A DNA stretch of 38,572 bases from a virus, in IMG/VR virus record IMGVR_UViG_3300027747_001139, positions 1-38,572 of that record, one strand, 5' to 3'. The first letter of the stretch is position 1. Each line of letters begins with the position of its first letter. Both the position numbers and the translations under genes were made by a program. Of this stretch, positions 12,631 to 21,603 are shown piece after piece. The notes under the pieces are model-generated. The model ran no database searches. It was not told the DNA's origin and saw only the letters and a list, made by a program, of their open reading frames with translations.

Positions 12631-13842
12631 ATGGCAGAATTCGACGCACTTTCAAACGTAGATCCCAATGGATTTTTCACTGGCATAAGCGATCCCGCAC
12701 CCAACGTCGCTGATACACCAGAAGGCATTCGCCCACCGATATCATCTACCAAAGCCAGCAATAAGTACTCTGTTGGTGTAAGAAAATTCCCAAGTAATGT
12801 TGAAAGCATTGAGATGCAGAATTATATTAAATTCTACATCAACGTACAGTCTGATTCTAAAATTGCCAGAGATAACTCTGAGGAGATGGCTCTGGTTCAG
12901 CCAGATCGTTCAGCCATGAATAGTTTAGTGGGTAAAACAACAAGTTCTACTGCATATGCAGCTGCTGCAGCAGCACAGGGTGCTGTAGTTGGATTCATTG
13001 GAGGAATAGCTTCTGGCGCAACCAGTGGTAAAGATGCTGTCGGTGCTATTGGTGGTGCAATCAGTGGTGGTGCAAAAGGTCTTCTTGGTGGTGCGCTAGT
13101 TGGTGGAGGTGCTGCTGCGGTTCAAACAACTGTACTAGAATCAGCTGGTATTAAATTTGGTGCACCAGCCAAACGTGTAAAAGAAGCTATAGTCCTCTAT
13201 ACTCCGCAACAACTTAGTGTTCGTTACGGTATGCAGTGGTCTGAAGAAGATGTGGGTATCGCTGCTGCTCTAGCAACCAATCCCGAACTAGCAAATCAGT
13301 TAAAAGCTGCTGGTGAATCTATGGCAGCAGGTAACGTAAAAGATGGTGCAGTACAAGGTGGCGCTGGGCTTGCCAATGCAGCAAAGGGTGCTATATCCTC
13401 AGAAATTTTAAAGGGCAATGCTGGTCTCTCAGCAATGACTAGATCTGCAGGCAACCCAAGAAAAGAACAGATCTTTAAAGGTGTAGACTATCGTAGGTTT
13501 ACCTTTGATTATCAATTTGCTCCAAGAGATGCTGCTGAAGCACAGGCTGCGTTAAACATTATCTGGTTGTTTAAATATCACATGCATCCAGAGTTTAAAG
13601 ATGCCAACAACTTTGTTTATGTATACCCATCAGAATTTGACATCGAATATTTTATCGGTGAAAGACAGAACAGCAGTTTAAACAAAATTTCATCCTGCGT
13701 ACTTACAGAGATGAACGTAAACTACTCACCGAATGGTGTGTTTACTACATTCCCAGACGGAACACCAACGCAGATTAACGTAACTCTTAACTTCGTTGAA
13801 CTAGAGACACTAACCAAAGAACGTATCGAGGCAGGTCTATAA
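12631..13842 (+). CDS. 48: gp48-like baseplate tail-tube cap protein
   Basis: A 403-residue homologue of T4 gp48 (364 aa), the ring that joins baseplate hub to tail tube. Seen: QNYIKFYINVQSDSKIARDN, LYTPQQLSVRYGMQWSEED, KGVDYRRFTFDYQFAPRDAA, FKYHMHPEF, VYPSEFDIEYF and LTEMNVNYSPNGVFTTFPDG. The C-terminal part has the tail-tube pattern. Residues about 108-170 are an Ala/Gly-rich hydrophobic insertion (AAAAAAQGAVVGFIGGIASG...). It leads the late hub operon behind the box at 12593. The following gene starts in its stop codon. Confidence 0.88.
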   Translation: MAEFDALSNVDPNGFFTGISDPAPNVADTPEGIRPPISSTKASNKYSVGVRKFPSNVESIEMQNYIKFYINVQSDSKIARDNSEEMALVQPDRSAMNSLVGKTTSSTAYAAAAAAQGAVVGFIGGIASGATSGKDAVGAIGGAISGGAKGLLGGALVGGGAAAVQTTVLESAGIKFGAPAKRVKEAIVLYTPQQLSVRYGMQWSEEDVGIAAALATNPELANQLKAAGESMAAGNVKDGAVQGGAGLANAAKGAISSEILKGNAGLSAMTRSAGNPRKEQIFKGVDYRRFTFDYQFAPRDAAEAQAALNIIWLFKYHMHPEFKDANNFVYVYPSEFDIEYFIGERQNSSLNKISSCVLTEMNVNYSPNGVFTTFPDGTPTQINVTLNFVELETLTKERIEAGL

Positions 13843-14339
13843 TGTATTTCGACAATATGCAGGATATGTACTATGACTTCCAGAAAGCAAATGGAGACAT
13901 AGACTACGTAAAACTAAAAGACATAACACAGAACGTGCGTTTCAAAATGAATGTTCTGGAAAACATTAGTCTTTATGAATACTACGATATGAGTGATCAG
14001 GATACACCAGAGATCATATCAGAACACTTTTACAAGTCTCCAAAGTATCACTGGGTCATTATGATTGCCAATCAAAAATATGATTATGTGGAAGATTTCC
14101 CTATGGCAGTTGATAGGCTAGAAGCGAAAATTACTGAAAAGTATGGTGCTGGTAATGAGTACGATACACACCACTACTTATACAATGGGTGGATAGTTGA
14201 CAATATAACTTATCCAATGGCATCTGCTGTTTCGAACTATCAATATGAGTTTGATCAGAATGAAGCCAAACGCAGAATACGAATTATCAGTCCAGGATTA
14301 CTTGATCAGGTCTTAACTGAATTTAGAAAAATAATGTAA
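13842..14339 (+). CDS. 53: gp53-like baseplate wedge subunit
   Basis: A 165-residue protein (T4 gp53 is 196). In T4 it clamps the wedge and hub and has a LysM-like core. The stretch LYEYYDMSDQDTPEIISEHF, YKSPKYHWVIMIANQKYDYV matches the family hallmark (YEYY...DTPE.IA..FYG...HWVIM..N). TAATG overlap with gp48 and the adjoining gp27 ATG show tight coupling. Neighbours gp48, gp27 and gp5 fit a hub operon. Confidence 0.88.
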   Translation: MYFDNMQDMYYDFQKANGDIDYVKLKDITQNVRFKMNVLENISLYEYYDMSDQDTPEIISEHFYKSPKYHWVIMIANQKYDYVEDFPMAVDRLEAKITEKYGAGNEYDTHHYLYNGWIVDNITYPMASAVSNYQYEFDQNEAKRRIRIISPGLLDQVLTEFRKIM

Positions 14340-15628
14340 TGGCGAAAAAAGATGGTTTAAGATTTGCTGGTGACGTAGACATTGAAAGAGTTGAAATAGT
14401 CTCTTCCAATGGTCGTGGTGTTGAAGTTACCAATATGATTGCAGAGATTCAGATATTCGAGGATATCTTTGCTCCCTGCGTTACAGGCACAGTTACAATA
14501 ACCGACAGTATTGACTTAGTAAATGTCTTTCCATTCGTTGGTGAAGAAAAGATCATACTTAAAATTAAGACGCCAGCAATTCCTGATAAGATGAAAGAAG
14601 CAAGAATTGATCAGCAATTCTATATCTACAAGATGTCTGATCGTAAGGTGTTGGGTGATAAGAACGTATTCTATATACTACACTTTTGTTCCTACGAATT
14701 GGTTTCTGACGCTAACTTAAAACTTTCTCGTTCGTTCGAAGGTAAGATCTCCGACCTTGCCAAGAAAATAATGAAGACTGAGATTGTTAAGTCCGATCTT
14801 CCAATGGACATCGAAGAAACCAAAAACTCTGTAAAGTATATTTCCAACTACTGGTCTCCGTATAGGAACATGACTTTTCTGGCTGAACGAGCAATCAGCA
14901 CCAGCAATGTTCCAAACTATGTGTTCTTTGAAAATCGCCATGGTCTAAACTTTGTTTCACTATCTGGTTTATTCACTAAGAAAGATAGAGAGCAATATAC
15001 ATACGACTCTTTCGAACGTCTACCAAAGAAACATGGTTCCATTCAAAATCCAGAATTATCATTTTCTAGGTTCTTAGACTATACCATTGAAACAGGTTTT
15101 GACTACATCGAGCGCATCAACAATGGTATGTTTGGTAGCAAGATGATCTCGCATGACATTCTAACTAAAAAGTACAGTACGCAGAATGTTAGTATGTTTG
15201 CTAACTTTGAGCAAGAAAAACATCTGAACAAGTATCCAGTCTCCACACAGGATGTGTTGGCACGTTATAATTCAAACATCTTTAATTACCCTAAGTACAA
15301 TAGCCATATGAATGGTTCGGGTGATGATGGTGTTCAAAATTGGTTACAACGCAGAGTATCACTAATGGCTCAGGCGCATGCGTACAGAATGACAGCTGAA
15401 GTTCCAGGTAGAACAGATATTACTGTGGGTGAGATTGTTACTGTTACAATTTACAAGTCTTCACAAACACTAAAAGAAAATGAAAACGATTCTTTGACTG
15501 ACAATATGTTTTCGGGTAGATACATTATCAGCGCATTGAACCACCGCATTACTCGTGAGAAGCATGAGATCCATATGGAACTATTGAAAGATTCGTTAAT
15601 CGTTGATCCTAAGACAGGCAAGAAATGA
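14339..15628 (+). CDS. 27: gp27-like baseplate hub subunit
   Basis: A 429-residue protein (T4 gp27 is 391), predicted to form the trimeric hub torus that carries the gp5 spike. The N-terminus GDVDIERVEIVSSNGRGVEV, EIQIFEDIFAPCVTGTVTIT, FPFVGEEKIILKIKTP is the tail-hub beta-barrel pattern. Later YRNMTFLAERAISTSN and AYRMTAEVPGRTDITVGEIV fit the second barrel. It starts in the gp53 stop codon, and the gp5 ATG overlaps its own stop by 4 nt. Confidence 0.85.
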   Translation: MAKKDGLRFAGDVDIERVEIVSSNGRGVEVTNMIAEIQIFEDIFAPCVTGTVTITDSIDLVNVFPFVGEEKIILKIKTPAIPDKMKEARIDQQFYIYKMSDRKVLGDKNVFYILHFCSYELVSDANLKLSRSFEGKISDLAKKIMKTEIVKSDLPMDIEETKNSVKYISNYWSPYRNMTFLAERAISTSNVPNYVFFENRHGLNFVSLSGLFTKKDREQYTYDSFERLPKKHGSIQNPELSFSRFLDYTIETGFDYIERINNGMFGSKMISHDILTKKYSTQNVSMFANFEQEKHLNKYPVSTQDVLARYNSNIFNYPKYNSHMNGSGDDGVQNWLQRRVSLMAQAHAYRMTAEVPGRTDITVGEIVTVTIYKSSQTLKENENDSLTDNMFSGRYIISALNHRITREKHEIHMELLKDSLIVDPKTGKK

Positions 15629-18423
15629 AGTTATATACTGGTGTAGTTGAAAATCGTAAAGATCCCTTAAAGCTGGGTCGTTGTCAGGTTCGTATTGTCG
15701 GGTTACACACCGAACAAAAAACAGTACTACCAACGGCAGATTTGCCATGGGCATTCCCAATGCAACCAGTTACCTCTGCTGCTATGAATGGTATTGGTCA
15801 TGCGCCAGTTGGTCCAGTAGAAGGTACATGGGTCATTATCTTCTTTAGAGATGCTGACGAACAACAGCCAATTATGATGGGTACAATCGGTGGTATCCCT
15901 CAGGCTGATTCCAAAAAGATAGATGAGTTTACAGACTTTGTTGAATTGTTTCCAAGTGCCATCGCACAAACTGGAACTAAGAATGGTGATGTAGCGCAAA
16001 ACGTAGTTTTAGATGGTTCTGGCAATCCAATAACAACTGGTTCTGGTGGTGTGTTAACCACTGGTAATGCCGATACACCAGCACAGGCAGCAAATACAGC
16101 CAATCAACAATCAGCTGAGGCAAAAGTTAATTCATCAATTCCTGGATCTCCACCATACGGTAAGAAAGAAGGTTCTTCAGTAAACATTCCTCAGACGTCT
16201 TACAAAGGTATTCAGGCACTGGGTAATGCCATGACATCGTTGGGTATTACAGCTAGGTATGCACGTGCAGCTATCCTTGGTATTGCCATGGGTGAATCAA
16301 AATGTGTGCCACAGAATGAAGCGTATAGCTACAACATATCCAGATTGAAGCAGGTGTATAGTTGGATTGATGATGAGAACGCAGCAAAGTATGCCAACTG
16401 GAAAGGTTCTCGTGAAGACTTTTTCCGTTACATCTACGGACCAACAACTCGTTCTGGCAAATCGTTGGGTCATACTGCTGCCGATGATGGTGCAAAGTAT
16501 TGGGGTCGTGGATACATTCAGCTAACTGGTAAAGGTAACTATACCAAGTACGCAAAACTATCTGGAGTGGATATTGTTAACTCTCCAGATCTTACCAACG
16601 ACTATGACAAAGGTGCGTTGGTTGCTGTGGCTTATTTTAAGGATCGTGTTAAGGTTGAACAAAACGATCCATCATATTTTGAAGCAGCATGTCGTGCTGT
16701 AGGTTATAACGTACCAGACATTAAAGCTGCAAAGAAAGCATACTACGAATACTTTCTTGGTGAAACTGCCACTGATGACAAGTCTGCAGTTCCAGGGGAA
16801 ACACCTGCCAACGTAGAAGTAAACGATCAGGGTATTCCACTAGATCGTGTTCAAAATATGGATACAGGATTCTCTGATCCAGATATGAAGTATCCACTAC
16901 GTTCTCATATCAACGAACCAGATACAAACCGATTAGCTCGTAGCAAAGTTTCAGGAACTGCCGTTGAAAAGAAAGATGCCACACGTGCCACTGGATTGCC
17001 AGTTGCCGATGATACTACATTTAGTCAACCAGCTGTTCCATTCAATGCCAAGTATCCATACAACCATGTGTTTGAATCTGAGTCTGGACACATTCAAGAG
17101 TTTGACGATACGCCAGACAACGAACGTATTCACCTGTATCACAAGACAGGCACATTCTATGAAGTTGATGTAAACGGCACTCAGGTTAACCGTATTACTG
17201 GTGATGGTTATACAATCATCGATAAGAACGGCTACATCTATATTAAAGGTGCATGTACCATTACAGCTGAAGGTGCTACAAACATCTTTGTAAATGCCGA
17301 TGCCAATATTAAAGTGGCTGGTATAACCCAAATCGATCTACTCAACGATGCCACAATTAATGTTGCAGGAGATTTAGATATGAATGTGGGTGGAGCATTT
17401 CAGGTCAAGTGCGACACCTTTACGCTAGAAACCACTGGCGACTCCGTAGACATTTCTTCAGTGGCTGGGGTAAACATTCAGGGTGAAGACGCTATCAATG
17501 TTAAGTCTGGTGCTGCAGTAAACGTACAGGGTGGTGGTGATATTAGCCTTAATGCTGGTGGCAATGTTGCCGCAGACGCAGGTGGTATTATCGATCTTGC
17601 CAATGGATCTGCAGCTGATGCTGACGATGCAGCTAAGACAAGTCTTGGTGAACCGCCAGCTGTTGGCAGTCCAGAGAACAACGTGTTTGCAACTCTTGAA
17701 GTTCCAACTCGTAATATGGAAGATGAAGCAGCATTCGAAACTCCAGAAGACAATGCATCAGCTGAAGGTCAGGCTGCAAACAAGAGAGAGATCGTGGGTG
17801 ATAAGAGTACTCCAGAAAACACAAATGCTACTGAGTCTGCCAATGCGCCAGCCAACAATATTACACCACAGGGAGCAAACTGCGATTTAATCTATACAAT
17901 GAATACTTTCCCAACATCGTTTAGATTGTCACCAAATGTTAATGTAGGAACTATGATTGCTGGTAGTCACATCTTACAAGGACAACAGGCTCTTGGTAAG
18001 ATGATGAGTATTCAAGAGATCGTTTGTAATATGAAAGGTTTGGCAGAAAACTGTATCGAACCAATTATGGCTCTTGCTGGTGGTAAGGGTGGTTTGATTA
18101 TTACATCAGGCTTTAGACAGAATGGTGTTGTGGCCAATTCATCTGCAACTTCACAGCATCCTGCTGGACAAGCATTCGACTTCCAGTTGGCTGGTAAGAT
18201 AAATGACTATCAGGCAACGTATGACTTTATTCAGAAAGTTGCCGCAAGTGTTCCGTACGATCAATTGATTCTGGAGTATAGAGATCCAGGGGTCAATGGT
18301 AATAACAGAAAAGTTCGTATCTGCTGGATTCACTGCTCGTTCAAGTACACTGGAAACCGTAAGATGGCATTCACTATGTTGAACGACAAGACCTATAAGA
18401 AAGATGGTTTCGCTTTACTATGA
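15625..18423 (+). CDS. 5: gp5-like spike with GH19-like lysozyme and M15-like peptidase domains
   Basis: A 932-residue protein (T4 gp5 is 575), the cell-puncturing spike. Domains: OB fold about 1-95 (LYTGVVENRKDPLKLGRCQV...MMGTIGGIP). GH19-type muramidase about 190-385, with AMGES (Glu224), QNEAYSYN (Glu232) and YWGRGYIQLTGKGNY. A gp5-type linker and beta-helix about 415-670, with GHIQEFDDTPDNERI and many V-N-hydrophobic repeats. An Ala/Asn linker. Then a C-terminal M15-like peptidase about 755-932, with TSGFR, SQHPAGQAFDFQ (His845, Asp852), DQLILEY and WIHCS (His903), the zinc-site pattern of D-Ala-D-Ala peptidases. T4 has a single lysozyme domain of a different family here. It overlaps gp27 by 4 nt. 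Confidence 0.88.
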   Translation: MKLYTGVVENRKDPLKLGRCQVRIVGLHTEQKTVLPTADLPWAFPMQPVTSAAMNGIGHAPVGPVEGTWVIIFFRDADEQQPIMMGTIGGIPQADSKKIDEFTDFVELFPSAIAQTGTKNGDVAQNVVLDGSGNPITTGSGGVLTTGNADTPAQAANTANQQSAEAKVNSSIPGSPPYGKKEGSSVNIPQTSYKGIQALGNAMTSLGITARYARAAILGIAMGESKCVPQNEAYSYNISRLKQVYSWIDDENAAKYANWKGSREDFFRYIYGPTTRSGKSLGHTAADDGAKYWGRGYIQLTGKGNYTKYAKLSGVDIVNSPDLTNDYDKGALVAVAYFKDRVKVEQNDPSYFEAACRAVGYNVPDIKAAKKAYYEYFLGETATDDKSAVPGETPANVEVNDQGIPLDRVQNMDTGFSDPDMKYPLRSHINEPDTNRLARSKVSGTAVEKKDATRATGLPVADDTTFSQPAVPFNAKYPYNHVFESESGHIQEFDDTPDNERIHLYHKTGTFYEVDVNGTQVNRITGDGYTIIDKNGYIYIKGACTITAEGATNIFVNADANIKVAGITQIDLLNDATINVAGDLDMNVGGAFQVKCDTFTLETTGDSVDISSVAGVNIQGEDAINVKSGAAVNVQGGGDISLNAGGNVAADAGGIIDLANGSAADADDAAKTSLGEPPAVGSPENNVFATLEVPTRNMEDEAAFETPEDNASAEGQAANKREIVGDKSTPENTNATESANAPANNITPQGANCDLIYTMNTFPTSFRLSPNVNVGTMIAGSHILQGQQALGKMMSIQEIVCNMKGLAENCIEPIMALAGGKGGLIITSGFRQNGVVANSSATSQHPAGQAFDFQLAGKINDYQATYDFIQKVAASVPYDQLILEYRDPGVNGNNRKVRICWIHCSFKYTGNRKMAFTMLNDKTYKKDGFALL

Positions 18424-18474
18424 TAACCCTAACACCGTAATTATGCACCAAGTCAAGTTTGGAATCAAGTTTAG

Positions 18475-19038
18475 ATGACAATTAGAGTTACGCAATCCAA
18501 TGAGATCGGCATTCCCAGTGCTCCAGCTGGTGACCAGTATGGATCTGGGGATGAAGCGCAGTTACAATTTTATTTAAAATCTGTATATGAAGGAACGTCA
18601 TTTTCCGTGGATTTAACTTTTGATGGTGTTTATATTGATATCGCAGAAGAAAAAACTTACTCGCCAGCAACAAACGTAACATTTACCGCACCAAGCACTG
18701 GCATCGTTATCACAAAGTTATCCAACAGTTCTGTTAGAGTCACTGGTCCATATTCCAACCCATTTCCAAATACGTTTTATCGATTTAAGATGGCTGATTA
18801 CACTACGAAAATTCTTCCTGCCAGCACTACTGAACATTGGATCGGTTTGGTAGAATACAACCCACCAAGCCCCACTTACATAGAAAAGACATTTGATCTT
18901 GCAGTGACTATTCCTGCTGATCCAGTTTTGGGTGGAAACCCAACTACTGAAACTATTACTATGCACCAGTGGGTTTACTGGACATATTCCAGCGCAAGAG
19001 ATTCTATCAGAAGTCTTGCCGCACGAGGAGAAAAATAA
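18475..19038 (+). CDS. hypothetical virion protein between spike and PAAR tip
   Basis: A 187-residue, beta-rich protein (MTIRVTQSNEIGIPSAPAGD...). No Cys, few Lys, many Thr/Ser/Pro, as in structural proteins. It ends RDSIRSLAARGEK, and its last codons carry the GAGGAG ribosome site of the PAAR gene. No convincing ribosome site precedes its own ATG. The short gap before it contains TCAAGTTT twice. Position between gp5 and gp5.4 homologues suggests a baseplate or spike role. I recognise no family. Confidence 0.75.
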   Translation: MTIRVTQSNEIGIPSAPAGDQYGSGDEAQLQFYLKSVYEGTSFSVDLTFDGVYIDIAEEKTYSPATNVTFTAPSTGIVITKLSNSSVRVTGPYSNPFPNTFYRFKMADYTTKILPASTTEHWIGLVEYNPPSPTYIEKTFDLAVTIPADPVLGGNPTTETITMHQWVYWTYSSARDSIRSLAARGEK

Positions 19039-19358
19039 TGCCAGCAGTAGCAAGAGCAGGAGATACAGTTATGTCTAGTTCTGGAACTGGACGTCAGTGT
19101 GCATCACCTATGACTACATCTGTTGGTGAAGTAAACTCCAAGGTAAAAGCAGATGGCATTTTCGTTGTCTGCGAAGGAAAAATGATTGCTCCGCACCCAA
19201 AAAGAGGATGTTCAATAGATACCTCAACCCTTTCTTCGTTTTCCTCTAAAGTGCGAGTTCAGGGTAAGGGTGTTGGCAGAATTGGCGATGGGTATGATGC
19301 TGGACCAGAAACCAATGTTATTTCCAAAGGATCGTCCAAAGTGTTTGCAGGTGGATAA
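19038..19358 (+). CDS. 5.4: PAAR-like spike tip protein (gp5.4-like)
   Basis: A 106-residue protein: MPAVARAGDTVMSSSGTGRQ, a middle with C-A-S-P, VVCEGKMIAPHPKRGC, then GKGVGRIGDGYDAGPETNVI. The A-R-x-G-D start, C/H residues for metal binding and GDG turns fit PAAR proteins, which cap the gp5 needle with a sharp, metal-bound cone. T4 gp5.4 has 97 residues. Start 19038 is fixed by GGAG 7 nt upstream and the TAATG overlap. The frame is open further upstream, but that part overlaps the previous gene. Confidence 0.85.
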   Translation: MPAVARAGDTVMSSSGTGRQCASPMTTSVGEVNSKVKADGIFVVCEGKMIAPHPKRGCSIDTSTLSSFSSKVRVQGKGVGRIGDGYDAGPETNVISKGSSKVFAGG

Positions 19359-19368
19359 TAAATAATAA
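19358..19368 (+). promoter_or_regulatory. late promoter-like box abutting gp25
   Basis: ATAAATAATAA begins at the last base of the PAAR stop codon and ends 1 nt before the gp25 ATG. gp25 has no ribosome site, so this box could give a leaderless message, or gp25 may simply be coupled to PAAR. Confidence 0.45.
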
Positions 19369-19369
19369 A

Positions 19370-19771
19370 ATGGCTACAGCAACTAAAAGACAACGTACAT
19401 TTTCAGACTTAGATCTGAATTTCACAGCTCACCCAGTGACTGGAGACGTGGCACGACTATACGACGAGAATGCTATCAAGCGTTCAGTACGTAACCTGCT
19501 TCAAACAAACAACTTCGAGAGACCATTTCACAGCGAAATAGGCTCTCAGATCCGTGCACTGTTATTCGAGCCAGCATCTCCAATTTTAAATACCATGCTG
19601 AAGCGAGTTATTACTGATACTATTAGTACCTTTGAACCAAGAGTTGTAGTAAACAGTGTTACAGTTTCTTCAAACGCAGACAATAATTCACTGAATGTTA
19701 CCTTGGTATTTACCATAGTGAATACAGTTAACCCAGTAACAATGAATGTTGTTTTACAGAGAACACGATAA
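19370..19771 (+). CDS. 25: gp25-like baseplate wedge subunit
   Basis: A 133-residue protein, the same length as T4 gp25 (132). It joins the wedge core to the sheath-initiating site. Family hallmarks are FSDLDLNFTAHPVTGDVARL, AIKRSVRNLLQTN, ERPFHSEIGSQIRALLFEP and ISTFEPRVVV with the conserved Glu-Pro-Arg. It is followed by gp6 in a TAATG overlap, as gp25 and gp6 homologues often are in contractile systems. Confidence 0.93.
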   Translation: MATATKRQRTFSDLDLNFTAHPVTGDVARLYDENAIKRSVRNLLQTNNFERPFHSEIGSQIRALLFEPASPILNTMLKRVITDTISTFEPRVVVNSVTVSSNADNNSLNVTLVFTIVNTVNPVTMNVVLQRTR

Positions 19772-21603
19772 TGGACAATAAAAGAATTAGAGTCACCGAA
19801 CTGGACTTTGACCAGATCAAAGACAATTTTAAAAACTTCCTAAAAGGTCAAACCGAGTTTCAAGACTACGACTTTGAAGGTTCTGGTGTATCAGTATTGC
19901 TGGATATTCTGGCTTACAATACCCACTACAATGCGATGTATGCTAACCTTGCCATGAATGAAGCATTCCTTGATTCAGCTTCAAAGCGAAACAACGTAGT
20001 TTCTCATGCCAAGTCGTTGGGATACATTCCAAACTCGGCTAGATGTGCTCAGGCAGTTGTAAACATTACTGTGTTAAATGTTCCAAATTCTCCTGATACA
20101 CTTACGCTTCCAGCTTATACTCAGTTCTCAACTTCAATTGACAAAGTTAACTATACCTTTTACAGCAGAAATGCTATAACTACAGTTCCAGTCAATGGTA
20201 CGTATACTTTTAGCGATGTAGTTATTACTGAAGGCACACCACTGCGTTTCCAGTATATTGTAAATGATGGTGTCGCCTTTATCATCCCGAATGCTGGGGC
20301 AGATCTTTCCACCCTAACTGTTCGTGTTCAAGACAGCACCAGCACCTCTGGCTATGTGGTTTATACACGTGGTGATGACCTTACATTGGTTGAGGCAGAC
20401 GACACAATTTTCTTTGTTAAGGAAATTGATAACGAACTCTATGAAATTTATTTCGGTGATGGTATTACTGGTCGTCCAGTAATTTCTGGTAACGTGGTAA
20501 CTCTTGATTACTTTGTTTCTAATAAAGAAGCTGCAAACAATGCTAAGGCATTCGCATGCAATACGAGTATTGGTGGTGGCACTACCATAGTTACTACAAT
20601 TTCCATGGCGCAGGGTGGTTCTTCTATTGAAGACATCGACAGCATTAAGTACAATGCACCACGTAACTATGCAGCACAGAATCGTGCAGTTACCGCTGAG
20701 GACTATAAAGTTATTCTGCCGTCACTATATCCAAACATTGAATCGGTAAACGTATGGGGTGGCGAGGAAGCAGATCCGCCACAGTACGGTAAGGTATTCA
20801 TCTCTATTAAACCAAAGTCTGGTGAAACCCTCACTACTTCTACCAAAGAGATTATCAAGAACAGCATTCTTCGTAAAAAGAATATCGTTTCTATTAGTCC
20901 AGAAATCGTTGACGCAGACTTTCTTTACGTATACATTACTACTTCTGTGTACTACAATCCGCTACAAACTGAGAAAAGCTCAGATACACTAAAGACACTG
21001 ATCAATAACGTAATCAATACCTATGATAACGATGATCTTCGTAAATTTGGTGGAATGTTTAGATTTTCCAAGTTGTCTCGTTTAATTGATGCAACCGATG
21101 TCTCGATTACAAGTAATATCACTAACGTAAGAATGGCCAAAGTATTCAGTCCAGAGTTCAATAGCAAGGCTAAATATAACATCCTCTTTAACAATCCGAT
21201 CTATAACTCTGGTTCTGCCGAGGAAGCTGTTAAGAGTAGTGCTTTCTACGTAACTTCCACAGATCAGCCAGTGTATATTGACGATGATGGTGTTGGCAAT
21301 CTAAGACTGTTCTACTACACAGGTACAAGTACCAAGGTGTTTATTAATAAAACTCTTGGCACAGTAAACTATACAACTGGAAAATTGGTTATCAATGACT
21401 TCGTTATTCTCTCCGCTGAAAATAACCAAATCACGATCTATTGCGTTCCAGATTCAAACGACATCGTCTCAGTAAGAAATCAAATCGTGGCTATTAATCA
21501 GAACAGCACCAAGGTTAACGTAATCGTTGACACAGTTGCTTCTGGTCAATTCACTGGTGGAACCAACTACGTATTCTCTTCTAGCCACAACTACTCAACA
21601 TGA
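19771..21603 (+). CDS. 6: gp6-like baseplate wedge subunit
   Basis: A 610-residue protein (T4 gp6 is 660), the J-like wedge scaffold that dimerises into the inner baseplate ring. The start ELDFDQIKDNFKNFLKGQTE, FQDYDFEGSGVSVLLDILAY, NTHYNAMYANLAMNEAFLDS is the family signature. Later YEIYFGDGITGRPVISGN and APRNYAAQNRAVTAEDYKVI are typical of baseplate J-type proteins. Overlaps gp7 as ATGA. Confidence 0.93.
   Translation: MDNKRIRVTELDFDQIKDNFKNFLKGQTEFQDYDFEGSGVSVLLDILAYNTHYNAMYANLAMNEAFLDSASKRNNVVSHAKSLGYIPNSARCAQAVVNITVLNVPNSPDTLTLPAYTQFSTSIDKVNYTFYSRNAITTVPVNGTYTFSDVVITEGTPLRFQYIVNDGVAFIIPNAGADLSTLTVRVQDSTSTSGYVVYTRGDDLTLVEADDTIFFVKEIDNELYEIYFGDGITGRPVISGNVVTLDYFVSNKEAANNAKAFACNTSIGGGTTIVTTISMAQGGSSIEDIDSIKYNAPRNYAAQNRAVTAEDYKVILPSLYPNIESVNVWGGEEADPPQYGKVFISIKPKSGETLTTSTKEIIKNSILRKKNIVSISPEIVDADFLYVYITTSVYYNPLQTEKSSDTLKTLINNVINTYDNDDLRKFGGMFRFSKLSRLIDATDVSITSNITNVRMAKVFSPEFNSKAKYNILFNNPIYNSGSAEEAVKSSAFYVTSTDQPVYIDDDGVGNLRLFYYTGTSTKVFINKTLGTVNYTTGKLVINDFVILSAENNQITIYCVPDSNDIVSVRNQIVAINQNSTKVNVIVDTVASGQFTGGTNYVFSSSHNYST

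Noticed and set aside
12579-12809. N-terminal extension of gp4 into the gp48 region
   Set aside because: gp4 similarity begins at MYHKRKFVPTKPEK. The extension would run antisense through the gp48 start and the promoter boxes.
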